A stretch of 64,000 bases of DNA from Lingula anatina. Taxonomy: Eukaryota > Brachiopoda > Lingulata > Lingulida > Lingulidae. The notes beneath the pieces are model-generated. The model was not told where the DNA came from and searched no databases. It saw only the letters and a list, made by a program, of their open reading frames with translations. The stretch is taken from NCBI RefSeq assembly GCF_001039355.2, contig NW_019776018.1, positions 6,147 through 70,146 of the forward strand, written 5' to 3'. Position numbers and translations under genes: made by a program. Shown piece by piece: positions 1 through 13,700 of this stretch; within the stretch, counting starts at the first letter, position 1; every line of letters starts with the position of its first letter.

Positions 1-95
1 AAAAAAGTTTTCTACAAACCCAAAAAAAAAACCCCATAATATTTTTTATACAACAAATTTTCCAAACCAAAAAAAAAAAAAAAAACACTTTCTAC

Positions 96-137
<42 letters not shown>

Positions 138-1505
138 AGAACCCAGGATTTTTAATACAAACATTTGCAATGTTTATGAACAATACCCTAACAGTGACAA
201 ACCAACACAAGTTTACAAATTACAATACAAACATGAACTACACCACATCATAACACAATTACCTCTGCTGCCTAAAGGGGCTCTATTAGAGGGGGGGGGG
301 AGTAGGTATCATGTTAAGCGCATTTTTCTTGTATCCTCAAGGGTTCTAGCTTTGAACCACCAGATTACTCTGTTGGGTCCCCACCTATAAATCACCTTTA
401 TGCCTTTTTTTCCTGAATTGAGCACACGCATTCCTCGTATTTCTATTTTAAGTATGGGGTATTAATAATATTTTTCTATAAGGCTGCAGCATGATTTTGG
501 TATATAACCCAGCTTCTATAATAACATTGCCTGCAGCGGGGGAAGCTATAAGTATAAGGAGGTACTAAAGCTCCTTAAACTGTGTCACAGACACAATCCA
601 TGACTGCCACTCATCCATGATACTTGGCTGTCACATGATGGAGTGAACAGCGTCTCCAAAGCCGAGTAAGATCCAGGGATGCAAGCTAGTTGTGTGGATA
701 CAGCAATGTATAATTCCATGAAAACTGAATGATTTACAAAAGCAAAAATCCTGCATAAAACCCCTTTAACCAACATGACACTAACACATACATTATGTCA
801 CTGTATTACTCACTACTATGTTACATTACATAAAATGTTGTACACACAAAGTGCTAAACAGTCAGATGTGTATTATATAACCTCTCTTGACACTGATTCT
901 TATCAATGAGCACTGAACATATTAAGCTCATATATAGCACTCTAAAAAAAGAATTCTTTGCAACTCCGACACCTAATTTATTTTTTCTTTCTTTCTTTTT
1001 TCATAACCAATTCTCAATGGGGCACACAGTATCAAACTGACATAAAATGAAGCATCAATCCCGTAATATCTTTTTGTAGCCAATATATTACAACCCATAA
1101 ACATACAAAAAGGAAGCAAAACTACAAATCCAAACCCAGAAATATTTTCTAGATTACAAGAAATAAGGTAAAACCAAATGGGGAAGAGCACACTGTTGTG
1201 TATCAGATACCTTATGCATACCAGCACACATTCAGATGTGTTTTATCATAGCTGGCCTTCTATCAAAATTTTACTTCAAGCTGTGAATTTTTATACTAGG
1301 CGGAAACTGGGACACTAAACCAGACGCATCACCCCTCGATATAATGAAATTCAAAAAATTTTTCTCATCTCTGGACCACGATCTTGTAACAGGAACACCA
1401 TACCAAGTATAAACACATTACATGTGTGCATTCTAGACCACCACATAGGCTCCTGTAAACTACTTCTTCTTAGTATAAAATCAAGACATAACAAACTAGT
1501 GGGCA
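1..1505. other. 3' flank of the KIAA0232 homologue, low-complexity A-rich DNA
   Basis: No supported coding sequence. The first 140 bases are almost pure adenine, interrupted by short C-containing motifs. The minus-strand 3' UTR should start at 1505. The first AATAAA signal on that strand is at 982-977 (TTTATT on plus), which would give a 3' UTR of about 530 nt. This assignment is tentative. Confidence 0.4.
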
Positions 1506-4500
1506 TCATTTTTTCTTTGATTTGATAGCTATAGGTAGAGAGGCAGCATAGTGTGGTGAGCTGCCCTCCACTTCATCACTACTTGAGATGGATGACGGTG
1601 AATCCACGCTTTCATCTGGACAAGGGCTGTCTGGAGGCTTGCAAGGCGATTCACCCTGCAACAGGTGTGACAAGGCATCTACTTTCTGTTCCTGAGTGTT
1701 GGAGGTCCCTGGAGCATCCCCCTGAGATAGCAAGAATGGCACTTACTTTACTTGTGTAATTTTATTTTCAAATTTTCAATCATCAAAAATTTAAATTTTC
1801 TTTATTTGATTGTGTTTCTTTATCTTTAAAAATGGTTATTTACTTTTATTCATGGGGGGGGATTAGCCTCAATTAGAATATGAAACACATTCCCCTACAG
1901 AATGTCAAATAGCACATTACAGTGCAATCAGAAAAATTGTTCACAATGAAAAACATTTCATCATCCAAAATAAGACTTGTCGTAATATTCCTCAATTAGC
2001 CTTCTATATAACATAGAGCATTATGTAACTCACAACAACATACCTTATGCAATTCTGGGAAGTCTTCCTCATTTAGCTGGAACTTTTCTAAACCAGAGTC
2101 ATAAGAACTCGATTCCCTGAAAAATAAAAATAAAATGTGGATTTAATATGAATCCCCATGCTAAAAAATTGCAAAGGGTAGAAAATATGATTAATGGAAA
2201 GAATGCTTTCAATGGCATAAAAAGCAAACATTTATATTACCTTTGGTACCCATGCAGGAAAGGACAAGTAAGACCCTTAAAACAGCACCCTTCTTCCCAG
2301 AACCTACAGGTTATCTGGGTGAGATCATGAGAAAATTTACAGTCCGCCCGTCTACAGTGACCCTCCAAGAAGAAGCTGCATGGCTTCTTGCGTGGCCCTG
2401 CAATGTACAGAAGAACACTTGACTATGTGTGTATGCAAGTCCCTTTAGCATTATTTATCGTTATTAATTTCAATTATAACAAAACTAGCATATATGCAAT
2501 ATGTACACAGAACAGGTCCTTCCTGTTGGCCTAAAATCTCTGACAAATGCATAAATGCAAAGGACTTATTCTACATTTCCTGCAAATCTGTGCTCCAGGA
2601 CTTATAATATGAATGCTTGCCTGATTTATCTTTCCTCGGCTTCTGGACTTCAAAGTGCTTTCCTGAGGTTCTCCACTGTTCTTCCAGATCGGATGAGTAC
2701 AACACCTGAGCATGGGACGGCATGGGCACAGAGTCCACTATCTCCAAAGGGAACATCTACAAACATCAAAAAACACAATGAGATCAACACAGAGCAAACT
2801 CAGGTTATATGACAGAGCCACTTAAATCCTACAATCAGTGGTATCTACAATTTTTTGTGTTCTTAAAGTTATTCTGACATGAGAATTTGAATTCAAAGAC
2901 TAATGCTTTTCTTGACTTAAATGAATTTATAAATAAATTTGGTAATCGTGCCACAATTATCAATCACTAACCTGTAATAGAAAGTCAGCTGTGTTATCAG
3001 TGAAAACATCGTCATCCTGTTCATTTTTCTCGTTGCCATTTTTGTTGTTAACTCTTCTCGAGGTCACCGGAATCTCTTCCCCAGAACTGTCTTCCTCTTC
3101 ATCGTCTTGTATCAACTCCTTCCAAGGCTTGGTGCTCCTCTGTTTCACAGGCTTTCCACAAGAATCTTTCCTCTGTTTGTGATTGTCAACTTCAGTTGAC
3201 CAGTGATACTTCCCTGTGTCATGCATGCCCGATGACTGCCAGCTACCAAAGTGTATTTTAGGCACACCTGGATTGCCTTCAAAGACTGAAGAGCTTTGTC
3301 CACCTGGGTGCCAACTTTCAGATAAACAATGACCCTGTCCAGTCTGTTCTTCACATTTCTCTTTACAGTCATTCTTTTGTGTCTCTTTCCATAAGTTACT
3401 AGTGCTATTTACTAGGAATAAATACTGTACAGGTTCAGAGTTCTGATCCCCTCCATTTTGCTGCTGACAGTTGCTGTCAGCGCTCCAGGGATTCCACCCA
3501 CTCTCTACAGGAGCAGTGGGGAGGACAGAGTCCTGGGAATGATCAAAACATCTGTCCTCGGCAAAATCACAGCTAAGGTTGTCATATGGACTCAAGTCCA
3601 CATGCTTTACAGCAGGAATCTCTGTCTCCAGTTTAGCACCAGCTTGGAAATCAGTGCCTAATCTACTATTACTACTACTACTAGCACCCAGGTCTGGTGC
3701 CAGAAGTTGCACCTTGGAGTTGGGCAGAGAACTACATGCCCCACTCTCGGTAAGGGGGTTCAGGCTAGCCTCGGCTATTCTTTCACCCCCCTCTTCTTGT
3801 GATGTCTCCGTATTGTGCATCTGACATAATGAGAGCACGTCTATTTCATCGTCTGTTATCCACAGTTCTCGTAAGCTGCTGGCAATATCAAAAATATGAC
3901 CAGACCACAGTCTGGTCTGATCACCAACGGCACCAGTTGCAATCTGACTTGAGCAATTAACATATACAGGAGAGTCTACTTCTCTTTGGTTATCTGCTGT
4001 TCTATGATTGTAAGGTAACTGAGAGTCTAAATTCTCCTTATCTAAATGTGACATAAGTTTCTCAAAGGCACCACCTCCTTCCTCCTCAATGGAGGTCATA
4101 ACTGTGTTATTGCCAAGTTTATGACACATGCCTAACTGCTGCCTACTGTCACTCATGCTATCCCTCAAATTATCACAGCTACAAGAAGAGTCTGTTTGTG
4201 CAGACTTATTATTGTCTCTTTGAATCTTAAACTTTGGTACAAACTCGGCCCCATTTTCTTGGGACACCTCATCTCCAAGGTACACTTGGTAATTGCTTCC
4301 GTAGGAATCTGCAGCAGACTCCTCTTCGTTTGCTTCTTCAGTTGGAGATGTCACTTGGGTGTTGCTACTGGAGTCATTTTCTAAGCTTTCAGTGCGCGGC
4401 GTCTGGATAGGCCTGAAGTGAGTCTTGGGCGAAAAGAACAGGTTCTCTTCCTCCACCTCCCCAGATAGAGGCGGCGTTACATTTTTAGCGATAGTTGCAG

Positions 4501-7500
4501 CTGCAACAGCAGCAGCGACATTCCTTCTGTAATGTGTCAGGAGTTTTAAATGTTGTTGATTTAACTGACTATAAAAATCACTGCCACGTCTGTATCTCCT
4601 AAAGGCTGATCCTCTGAATATCTCAGATTCACTGAAGACATGATGCAGAGGCCTATGTGTAGGGTCTTCCGATGCACCAAAATATGAGTAAGTGCCAGTG
4701 TCTCCAGAACAACTTGCATAAGTACATAATGCACTATCCACAGATATACTACGAGCCCTAAATCTCCCTACAGGGGGATCTGAGGAGAGATCTTCAGAAT
4801 TATCATTCTCTAATTCTTCTAAATTGTTTACTAATGCACTATGAAACCAGTCCTTATCCCAAGAACTGGAAAGACTAAGGTTGTCTACGTAGGAACTTTT
4901 ATTTCCCCAAGTTTCACCTACGGCCCTTATACTCCAAATATTATCTAAAGAATCCGTGGGAACATTCCCATACACCCCACCATTGATGAAAGTCTGCTCG
5001 CCATTAAGAATGCCATATCCCAGATCGGGAAAGGATCTAATAGCAGACCAATCTTCAGCAAAAGACAAGATCCCATTGCTGACCCAAAGGTTGTGAGCGT
5101 TACCCTCAAAATTGAACGGCCTGTGTGAATTCACGTCCCACAGCTGAAAGGTGTCCTGACCAGGTGCTCTCCTCGGAGAAATAAGACTGCTGATGCTGTC
5201 CATCCAGGGATAGCTGCTTTGATTCATGCAATCCATCTCTAGGCACAGCCCCTCCGAATAGCCATCATGTAGAAACCTGTGGGTACTCATGCTTCTGAAC
5301 ACAGATTCACCAAAGGACAATTCAAGATTCAAGCCGCTAAACATATTTGAGGCTGTGAATAGTCCGTGGTGATCTGAGAATCCGTTTGAACTTCCCCAGG
5401 GATAAGAACTTGTGGTGATTCCATTTACAGCAAGAGGACTCCAGATTGAGCTCCCAGTGATCAGTTCCAAAGGCCAGAAGCTATCAGAAGACAGGGTTTC
5501 TTTGACTGGATCAATGTTACTGGACTCGTTGTTATTGTAGTCTTCTGTGTGGCTCTGGGTACCAGAAGAAATCTTCTCAGCACTGGGCTCTCCCTGTGTC
5601 AACTGGCACTGAGAACCACCTGTGTCTGACAATAATGTGCTTACATTCTTATCCAAACTCTGTAAAGAACTCTCTGTTTCACTTTTCTGTTCCAACATGC
5701 TTTCCCTTATGACACCTACTGCTGAGAGTGGCGACTCGGGTTGAACCCCATCTTCTTGGGAGGCATATCCTAAGGATTCATTATCCCAGAAGACTTCTTC
5801 ACCGGGACTGAGCAGGACATCTTCAGTGCGAACCAATTCTGGCATGGGGTTGGGTTCTTCACAGCTATTCTCATCGGAACTTTCACTCTGTGAGAGGAAC
5901 CAGTGACAAGGATCTGGGCTGCTCTCAGTCGTCTTGCCTGCAGCTGCTTCTTCAGCTAAGACAACAGGTTCCTCTTGGTCAGTCTTTGATGCATTTTCAA
6001 ACAACTTTAAGAATCTTGACTGGGATGGTAACTCATTATTTGATTCTACAAAAGCCTCCTGCGATTCTTCAAACAGTGCCACTAGGTCGAGGCCTACTTC
6101 GGGGGTGCTCCTTCGATACGGCTCTTCATGATGAACAGTAAGGCCACGATTATACAAGCGGATGGTATTGGGAGTAGGTGAGTGCCGGAACATCTCATCC
6201 AGAGGCTTAACATACCAACCGTAGTCCTCCTGAAGTTCTGGGGTCACTGATCTCTTGGGCCTAAAGGAGTAAGTGGGTGCCTTCTCTGCAGTGGTCTGTT
6301 TTATGCCTTTCTTAGGCACATGTGCGTGCTGAGGGTAAGGGGAGGTCCTTCTTCCAGACTCATCCTCGCTACTGGTTTTGCTGCTACTAGCTGACAGTGG
6401 AGAAGAGTGACCACTGCTGGGTCTAAACTTTGGCACAATAAATGATGGTTTCTGTTTGCCATGAAGAGGCCATGTGTTTGTCTTGCTGGATGAAAAATGT
6501 TTGCCAGCTTTACCTCTTCTCTCTTGGTCGAAAGGCCTTCTTGAAATTTCATGCCTTCCAAAGCGCCCATGTTTGGGCTGGGGAGTGACTGATCGTCTTG
6601 ACTTTGTTTTCGACTGTATTTCAACTTCTGTTGCGTTTCCAGCTTGAACTGAATAATTCTTATTCTCATTCAGCTGTTTTCTGGTGTATGCAGGCTTTCT
6701 TCCAACTCCAACAGGTCCTTCTTTTTTCACCACACCTGGCTTAATGGACTTATCAGACTTAACAATGACTGGGGAATGATTGGAAGTTCCATCAGCACTC
6801 TTGCACCGCTTTGCTTCTGGTTTGCCTCTACTGTCTTCTTTTCTATTTTTTTCAGTCTTGGTTGAGTTGGTGAGACGAGAGTCACTTAAGTTCCCCAGAC
6901 CATCTTCTTTGTTTCCTACTTTTTCACTCCACAGCTTGGCTTTGCCCTTCTTCCATACAACACCAAAGGCGGATCCCTGCTGTTCCTTTCCAGATAGAGA
7001 AGGGAAGGCTGCAAAGTACCTGACAGTAAAATGTGCCATTTTAGAATATAAATAAATAAACCTTGCATGTTATTTATGTTTTACGATTCATAGTGTTATT
7101 TAAGATAATAACTATGACACTTTTCATTTAATACTTGACACTATTAATGCAAAAAGAAGCAACAGAGACTGAACTTTTTTCATATTTTAACTTTAAGAGA
7201 TGATAACAATTGTAATCAAATGACGTTGGCTTTCAACGGCTCAGTGGTTACATAAGATATCTATTTACCAGTAGAAAAGGTCTACTTATAACTTTAAAAT
7301 TAGAATGTTGAATAAAAACCTTTCAGTCTAAATTACTCACTTTTCCTTTGGATCACCAGGAGAAGCTGCAATTACTTCATTCTTACTAGGAGTGGGAGTT
7401 GATGCCACATCTGAAAAAACGAAATTGAACTAATCAATAATATTTTACTTCTAATGAGGTCTGGGTTAAGCTCACTGGACCAGCCACTTACATATTATCA

Positions 7501-7698
7501 ATTATCACAATGGTCTATTTGCTTTGATATCACAGTGACACCCTTTACATCCCTGGCCTCTTAATTTTAACCAAAAATTTCCAATAATGAAACTTTAAGA
7601 AGTAGAAACCCAACTAAACACACCAGAAAATGTTTTCCCAACACATGTGGTAACCAATTTTGTTTCAGAAACCATATCTAGGAATGCATTTAAGGGGG

Positions 7699-7729
<31 letters not shown>

Positions 7730-10700
7730 AACATAAAATACTTGCATTTATGTTATCAGGAAGTACTGTAACAAACCCATACACCCAGTACAACCTACAG
7801 TTTCTTTAAGCATGAATTCAGGCCTACATTTTCAACTTGGCAAGAGTTAAATAAAAATTGTTCTGCACCTGGGAATGTTAGGCCTGCAATCGTTATAGTC
7901 AAAACTGATAACTGCACAGGCTTAGATTCTCTTTTCATGTCTGGTTGAGATTAGAAAAACAAGTCTAAAAGCTAACAGCAACGAAGCTACTTAAAGAAAA
8001 AATAAGACTCAATTAAGCTGACACTTGCATCAAGAATATTTCAATTTGAGAGCTCTTTTCTGCATTAGCAAAAAGTTTCACTTACTGCAAGTGTTAAACC
8101 TATTCAACATTCTTCATAAAACTTACAGTACTGACTTAATTCTGTACCACAGTTGATAAATCGAATAAAACTGAAAGATTTGCATGAGAGGAAAAATTCT
8201 GATATATGGAATATTTACATCACTGATAACCAACTTTGTCAAAGAAAAAAAGGAATGGAAAAGCACGAATCCATAAAAAGTTTAAAAATTCCAAGATGCT
8301 TATAAGAACACAAGCTGCTAGCATAACACAGTATCATGTAGACACACAAACACACTGTCAGGTGTATTTAAGGCACAGGCATAATATATTGATCACCCAG
8401 TCTACCTGACCTTTATACTGGTATACACCTTGAGGGTGTACTCAAGAACCATATAGATGTTCACAGTCTATGATACTAGTCTGAGTTCCTGTTAGATGGG
8501 TACTTCATACAGACTACTGTTATCAACACTGCTATCTCCTACAGGACAATGTATAGTAACAGGAAGCCCAAAATGGATAATTATCACATTGTGAAATTCA
8601 TGATATGCACATGCATCATTACCCTAATGCAAAAAGCATACTTTCTAAATGTACTGTTAATTGCCTATACAGATGCTGTACACAGTGTGCTCTGCAGCAC
8701 AAATTGATCTAAAAGTGCATTTGCCCCCCCCCCCCCCCCCCTTAAAACACCCAAGTAAATTCTCTTCAAGAACAATGCACTATCAAATCTTCATTGTTTA
8801 TTGAACATCTTTGGATTATGATAACCTGTATGACATTTCCTTTGCCAACAGTCATGTGAATATCATGCACCCAAATTACGTGAAGGAAGTAAATGGTATA
8901 GTATTGGCCTTTGCTTATTAAGCACGTAAGCTGGGCAGATTAAAAGACAAAAAGCCACAGTAACTCAGTAAGGTTAACCAACTTTGTTTAAAAGAACTAT
9001 CTGACAACATAAAATGACAAGATATTGCACAGGACACAATTACCCACCATTTGCTATAGGAATCTCCTATATACTATAAATTATGAGACATATCACCCCA
9101 CTACAACTTAAAATCATTTATTACTGCTCCAGTGCAATAAAAGGCTTTGGTATCACCATCATATGTAGAATTGATTTTTTCAGACTTCAATATGGGGCAA
9201 TCAATATTTGCAGCATGTGGGCTAGGCATATACTTCCTTCACAGCAGTGTACTACTAAGGTCACAAGATGGTATGCTATCACAATATAAACATACCTTTT
9301 TTCAGTGAGGACTGTTGCTTCAGTTTGACGCATAACTCTTCAATGAGATTCTCAATGTCTGAATCCTGAAAAAGAAAAAATATTTTAAAGTTACAAAAAA
9401 AAAAAGACAAAATTCATATGATATTTCAAATTTATCACAACTGATTCATTTATTTAATGACTCTTGCCAAGTCTGTTCTGAAGAAATAAATATTATAGGT
9501 AAGAAATTCCAGCACACTTTGTGATGAAAATTATAAATAAAATGAATGAAAAAGCCCTATACCCACTGGCAACATACTTATGCCAGCTTGAAGCCTGACG
9601 CTGATTGATTGCATGTAAATACAACACATACGGATCTAGATAACTAAGCAGAATAATAATATTTACAGAGTGGCAGTGCTCAATTTTATTTCTCTTGTTA
9701 CATGATCTGACAATGTGACAGAGCTCAAACTGAGTACCTCTATTGTCTAATGTCATATTTATTTATCTATAAACACTAGAATAACACCTGTAAACAACAG
9801 AAGTAAGTCCTATTCTGCAGGATATACATAAACGCATCAAGTTGTCAACTCTGGATTTAAAGATCACTTTCTCACAACAGAGCATGACAAAACATAAAGA
9901 ATCAGGGACTCCATTTAAATAATATATAAATCCATATCAATTCAGACAACAAAAAGAAATACTTTACATATTAATTTTCTTTGAAAGCAGTGCATAGTTC
10001 ATTCATGTACTATCTAACTTAATTATTATTATTTATATTTTTTGTAAATTATTAACATTTCTAGAAAGATCCCCTCTTTGAAACATTCCAATTTCTTAAA
10101 ACACATTTTATTGATTTCCTGTGTTATTTCAGCCTCTGGGTCTGTTGTGTAATGTGGTTTCAATGCTTCATTACAGGTGCAGTGCTTCAACTGCGACAGA
10201 GCATTCTTCAAACCTTAGACCCCATTCCCATAGAAACCATCAGTCTAAGTAAATTGACCCTACTCTGCGGGGACTCTTGCTGAGTGCAATCAGCTAAACT
10301 GAATGATGCTCCTCCTCTTGTTTCCAACATACTCTTAGACTTCGTTCACATGGAAAGTCTATTTTCTAAAAATCTATTTTCTATTCGTGGTATATCTTGT
10401 GATCACGGTCTGTGCCCTGAATGTCCCGCGGCGTAATTACTGGCAGCGCGAGCCAGTTACTATAAGTTACAATAAGTAACTGGCTCGCGCTGTCAGTAAT
10501 TACGCCGCGGGATATTCAGGGCACAGACCGTGATCATAAGATACTGCAAATAGAAAATAGATTTTTAGAAAATAGACTTTCCATGTGAACGAAGCCTTAT
10601 AATCACCAGCTTTTCTGTATCTTACTAAACGCTAGGAAGAAGCCTGTCATTCAATTAAGCTGATTGCTCTTAGCAAGAGTCTCCGCAAAGTTGGATTGAT

Positions 10701-13700
10701 CTACATAGACTAAAAGTGTCTATGGGAATGGGGCCTAAGAAATATAGGTTGACAGGCCCCTTTCAATTAAAGCCATTGCTAAAGCATAAACCTGAATACT
10801 GCCAGTCACCTGACAACTAGATCATTCATCTTCTCGCCCAGTGTAGCTGATCTGAGGTTAAGCAGGAGGTGTTGCTCCATCTATCAAACATGATGGCATT
10901 TTACAAAAGACAAGTGACAAGGCCTGCCCTTGATACCTTTGTGACTCTTGGGGACAAGTATCCCTGTCAACTTTATTCAGTCACTTCCTTCTACCTTTTT
11001 CTTTCTTTCTTTGGCAAAATTTGTAAAAATTACCTAATGCTATTCAGCTTCCTGTACAATCACATCTCAACTTTTAGCACTATGAAGAATCCATTTATAT
11101 GTATTATTGGTAATGCTTTCTTGGCAAGCAAAAACTAAACCAGATTCAGAGATAGGATCAAATAAGAACCACGGAAATTTATCAGCTTAGATACTGAACT
11201 AACCCACTGCGCAAGGTTATTAACTAGAACATCAAATAAAGTCAGCATTATCACTGAAAGCAGATTATCCCCCCCCCCCTTGCTATCTATAAATGGGAAA
11301 TGAAAAACATATGTCTGCACAAATACATATTGGTTCTGAGAATAATTTACCTAGATTCCATGTTCTTTACATAAATACCTAGGGGCACAACTACTAGTAG
11401 ATGTATCATATTGAAAAAGATATTGAACTGAATGTACAAAATTGCACAATGCTAACCTACCAACAGATTTTTTCATATGCACACCTGTATATGAAGGCCT
11501 GTATGAGGGTAATGACTAAAAAATTGTAAGACATGGCAAGACAAGACTGCACCCAGGGATGGACAGATAGTCAACCCAAGTCTAGATTACTCCTCTGTAT
11601 TTGGGAGAGGGGGGGGGGAAGAGATTTAAAAATTAGGTGCAACTATGAACCTGTAGATTTCTTTTACAATTGGAGATGTAATATACATTTATATACTCTA
11701 AACATGCCTTCCAGAAGTTCCTTAGTTTGCACTTACAGTAATACATATATATTCAATTTCACAAGAGAAGTCTTGTTTCTTTCTGAACTAAGCAAAGGAT
11801 GATCAACGTTTCCAATTCCTAAATGAGAAAAAACGTTTTTCTTCCTACTAGATATCACCTCCTTTTAAACTCACAACATCAAACGTAAATCATAAGAGTA
11901 TCATGTAATGTCAACAAACCTCAAAAAGTTATCACAACAGTGTTTTATAAATATATCCTATGCAAGGAACATGCATTATTTTTCCTTCAGTGCTTGGATT
12001 TATTTTCACCCATCAAATAACTAATCCAACTTCCCTCAGTCTACTCCAACTCAGATAAGTCTAAGGCTTTGTTCACATGCAATGTCTATTTTCTATTTTC
12101 TATTTTCTATTTTCGGTATGTCTTATGATCACGGTCTGTGCACTGAATATCCCGCGNACTGAGCTCTATTTTCTAATGTCATATATAAACACTAGAATAA
12201 CACCTGTAAACAACAGAAGTAAGTCCTATTCTGCAGGATATACATAAACGCATCAAGTTGTCAACTCTGGATTTAAAGATCACTTTCTCACAACAGAGCT
12301 CAACAAAATATAAAGAATCAGGGACTCCATTTAAATAATATATAAATCCATATCAATTCAGACGACAAAAAGAAATACTTTACATATTAATTTTCTTTGA
12401 AAGCAGTGCATAGTTCATTCATGTACTATCTAACTTAATTATTATTATTTATATTTTTTGTAAATTATTAACATTTCTAGAAAGATCCCCTCTTTGAAAC
12501 ATTCCAATTTCTTAAAACACATTTTATTGATTTCCTGTGTTATTTCAGCCTCTGGGTCTGTTGTGTAATGTGGTTTCAATGCTTCATTACAGGTGCAGTG
12601 CTTCAACTGCGACAGAGCATTCTTCAAACCTTAGACCCCATTCCCATAGAAACCATCAGTCTAAGTAAATTGACCCTACTCTGCGGGGACTCTTGCTGAG
12701 TGCAATCAGCTAAACTGAATGATGCTCCTCCTCTTGTTTCCAACATACTCTTAGGCTTCGTTCACATGGAAAGTCTATTTTCTAAAAATCTATTTTCTAT
12801 TCGCGGTATATCTTGTGATCACGGTCTGTGCCCTGAATGTCCCGTGGCATAATTACTGGCAGCGCGAGCCAGTTACTGTAAGTTACTATAAGTAACTGGC
12901 TCGCACTGTCAGTAATTACGCCGCGGGATATTCAGGGCACAGACCGTGATCATAAGATACCGCAAATAGAAAATAGATTTTTAGAAAATAGACTTTCCAT
13001 GTGAACGAAGCCTTATAATCACCAGCTTTTCTGTATCTTACTAAACGCTAGGAAGAAGCCTGTCATTCAATTAAGCTGATTGCTCTTAGCAAGAGTCTCC
13101 GCAAAGTTGGATTGATCTACATAGACTAAAAGTGTCTATTGGAATGGGGCCTAAGAAATATAGGTTGACAGGCCCCCTTCAATTAAAGCCATTGCTAAAG
13201 CATAAACCTGAATACTGCCAGTCACCTGACAACTAGATCATTCATCTTCTCGCCCAGTGTAGCTGATCTGAGGTCAAGCAGGAGGTGTTGCTCCATCTTT
13301 CAAACATGATGGCATTTTACAAAAGACAAGTGACAAGGCCTGCCCTTGATACCTGTGTGACTCTTGGGGACAAGTATCCCTGTCAACTTTATTCAGTCAC
13401 TTCCTTCTACCTTTTTCTTTCTTTCTTTGGCAAAATTTGTAAAAATTACCTAATGCTATTCAGCTTCCTGTACAACCACATCTCAACTTTTAGCACTATG
13501 AAGAATCCATTTATATGTATTATTGGTAATGCTTTCTTGGCAATCAAAAACTAAACCAGATTCAGAGATAGGATCAAATAAGAACCACGGAAATTTATCA
13601 GCTTAGATACTGAACTAACCCACTGCGCAAGGTTATTAACTAGAACATCAAATAAAGTCAGCATTATCACTGAAAGCAGATTATCCCCCCCCCCTTGCTA

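Larger units (their letters stand above)
9729..12064. repeat. Duplicated intronic segment, first copy
   Basis: Matches 12158-14505 almost base for base in direct orientation, with scattered substitutions and small indels. The second copy begins right after the lone N at 12157. This is the pattern expected when two overlapping allelic contigs are joined instead of merged. Confidence 0.85.

Noticed and set aside
7020-7039. ATG at 7039 (MAHFTVR) as the start of the large minus-strand gene
   Set aside because: These bases form the polypyrimidine tract and acceptor of the intron (ACTGTCAG). The family motif continues from the upstream exon (KEK then YFAAFPSLSG), so translation starts far upstream.
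10869-11138. 89-codon frame, present again at 13285-13554
   Set aside because: It lies in an intron of the minus-strand gene, is repeated only through the assembly duplication, and has no recognisable family or splice context.
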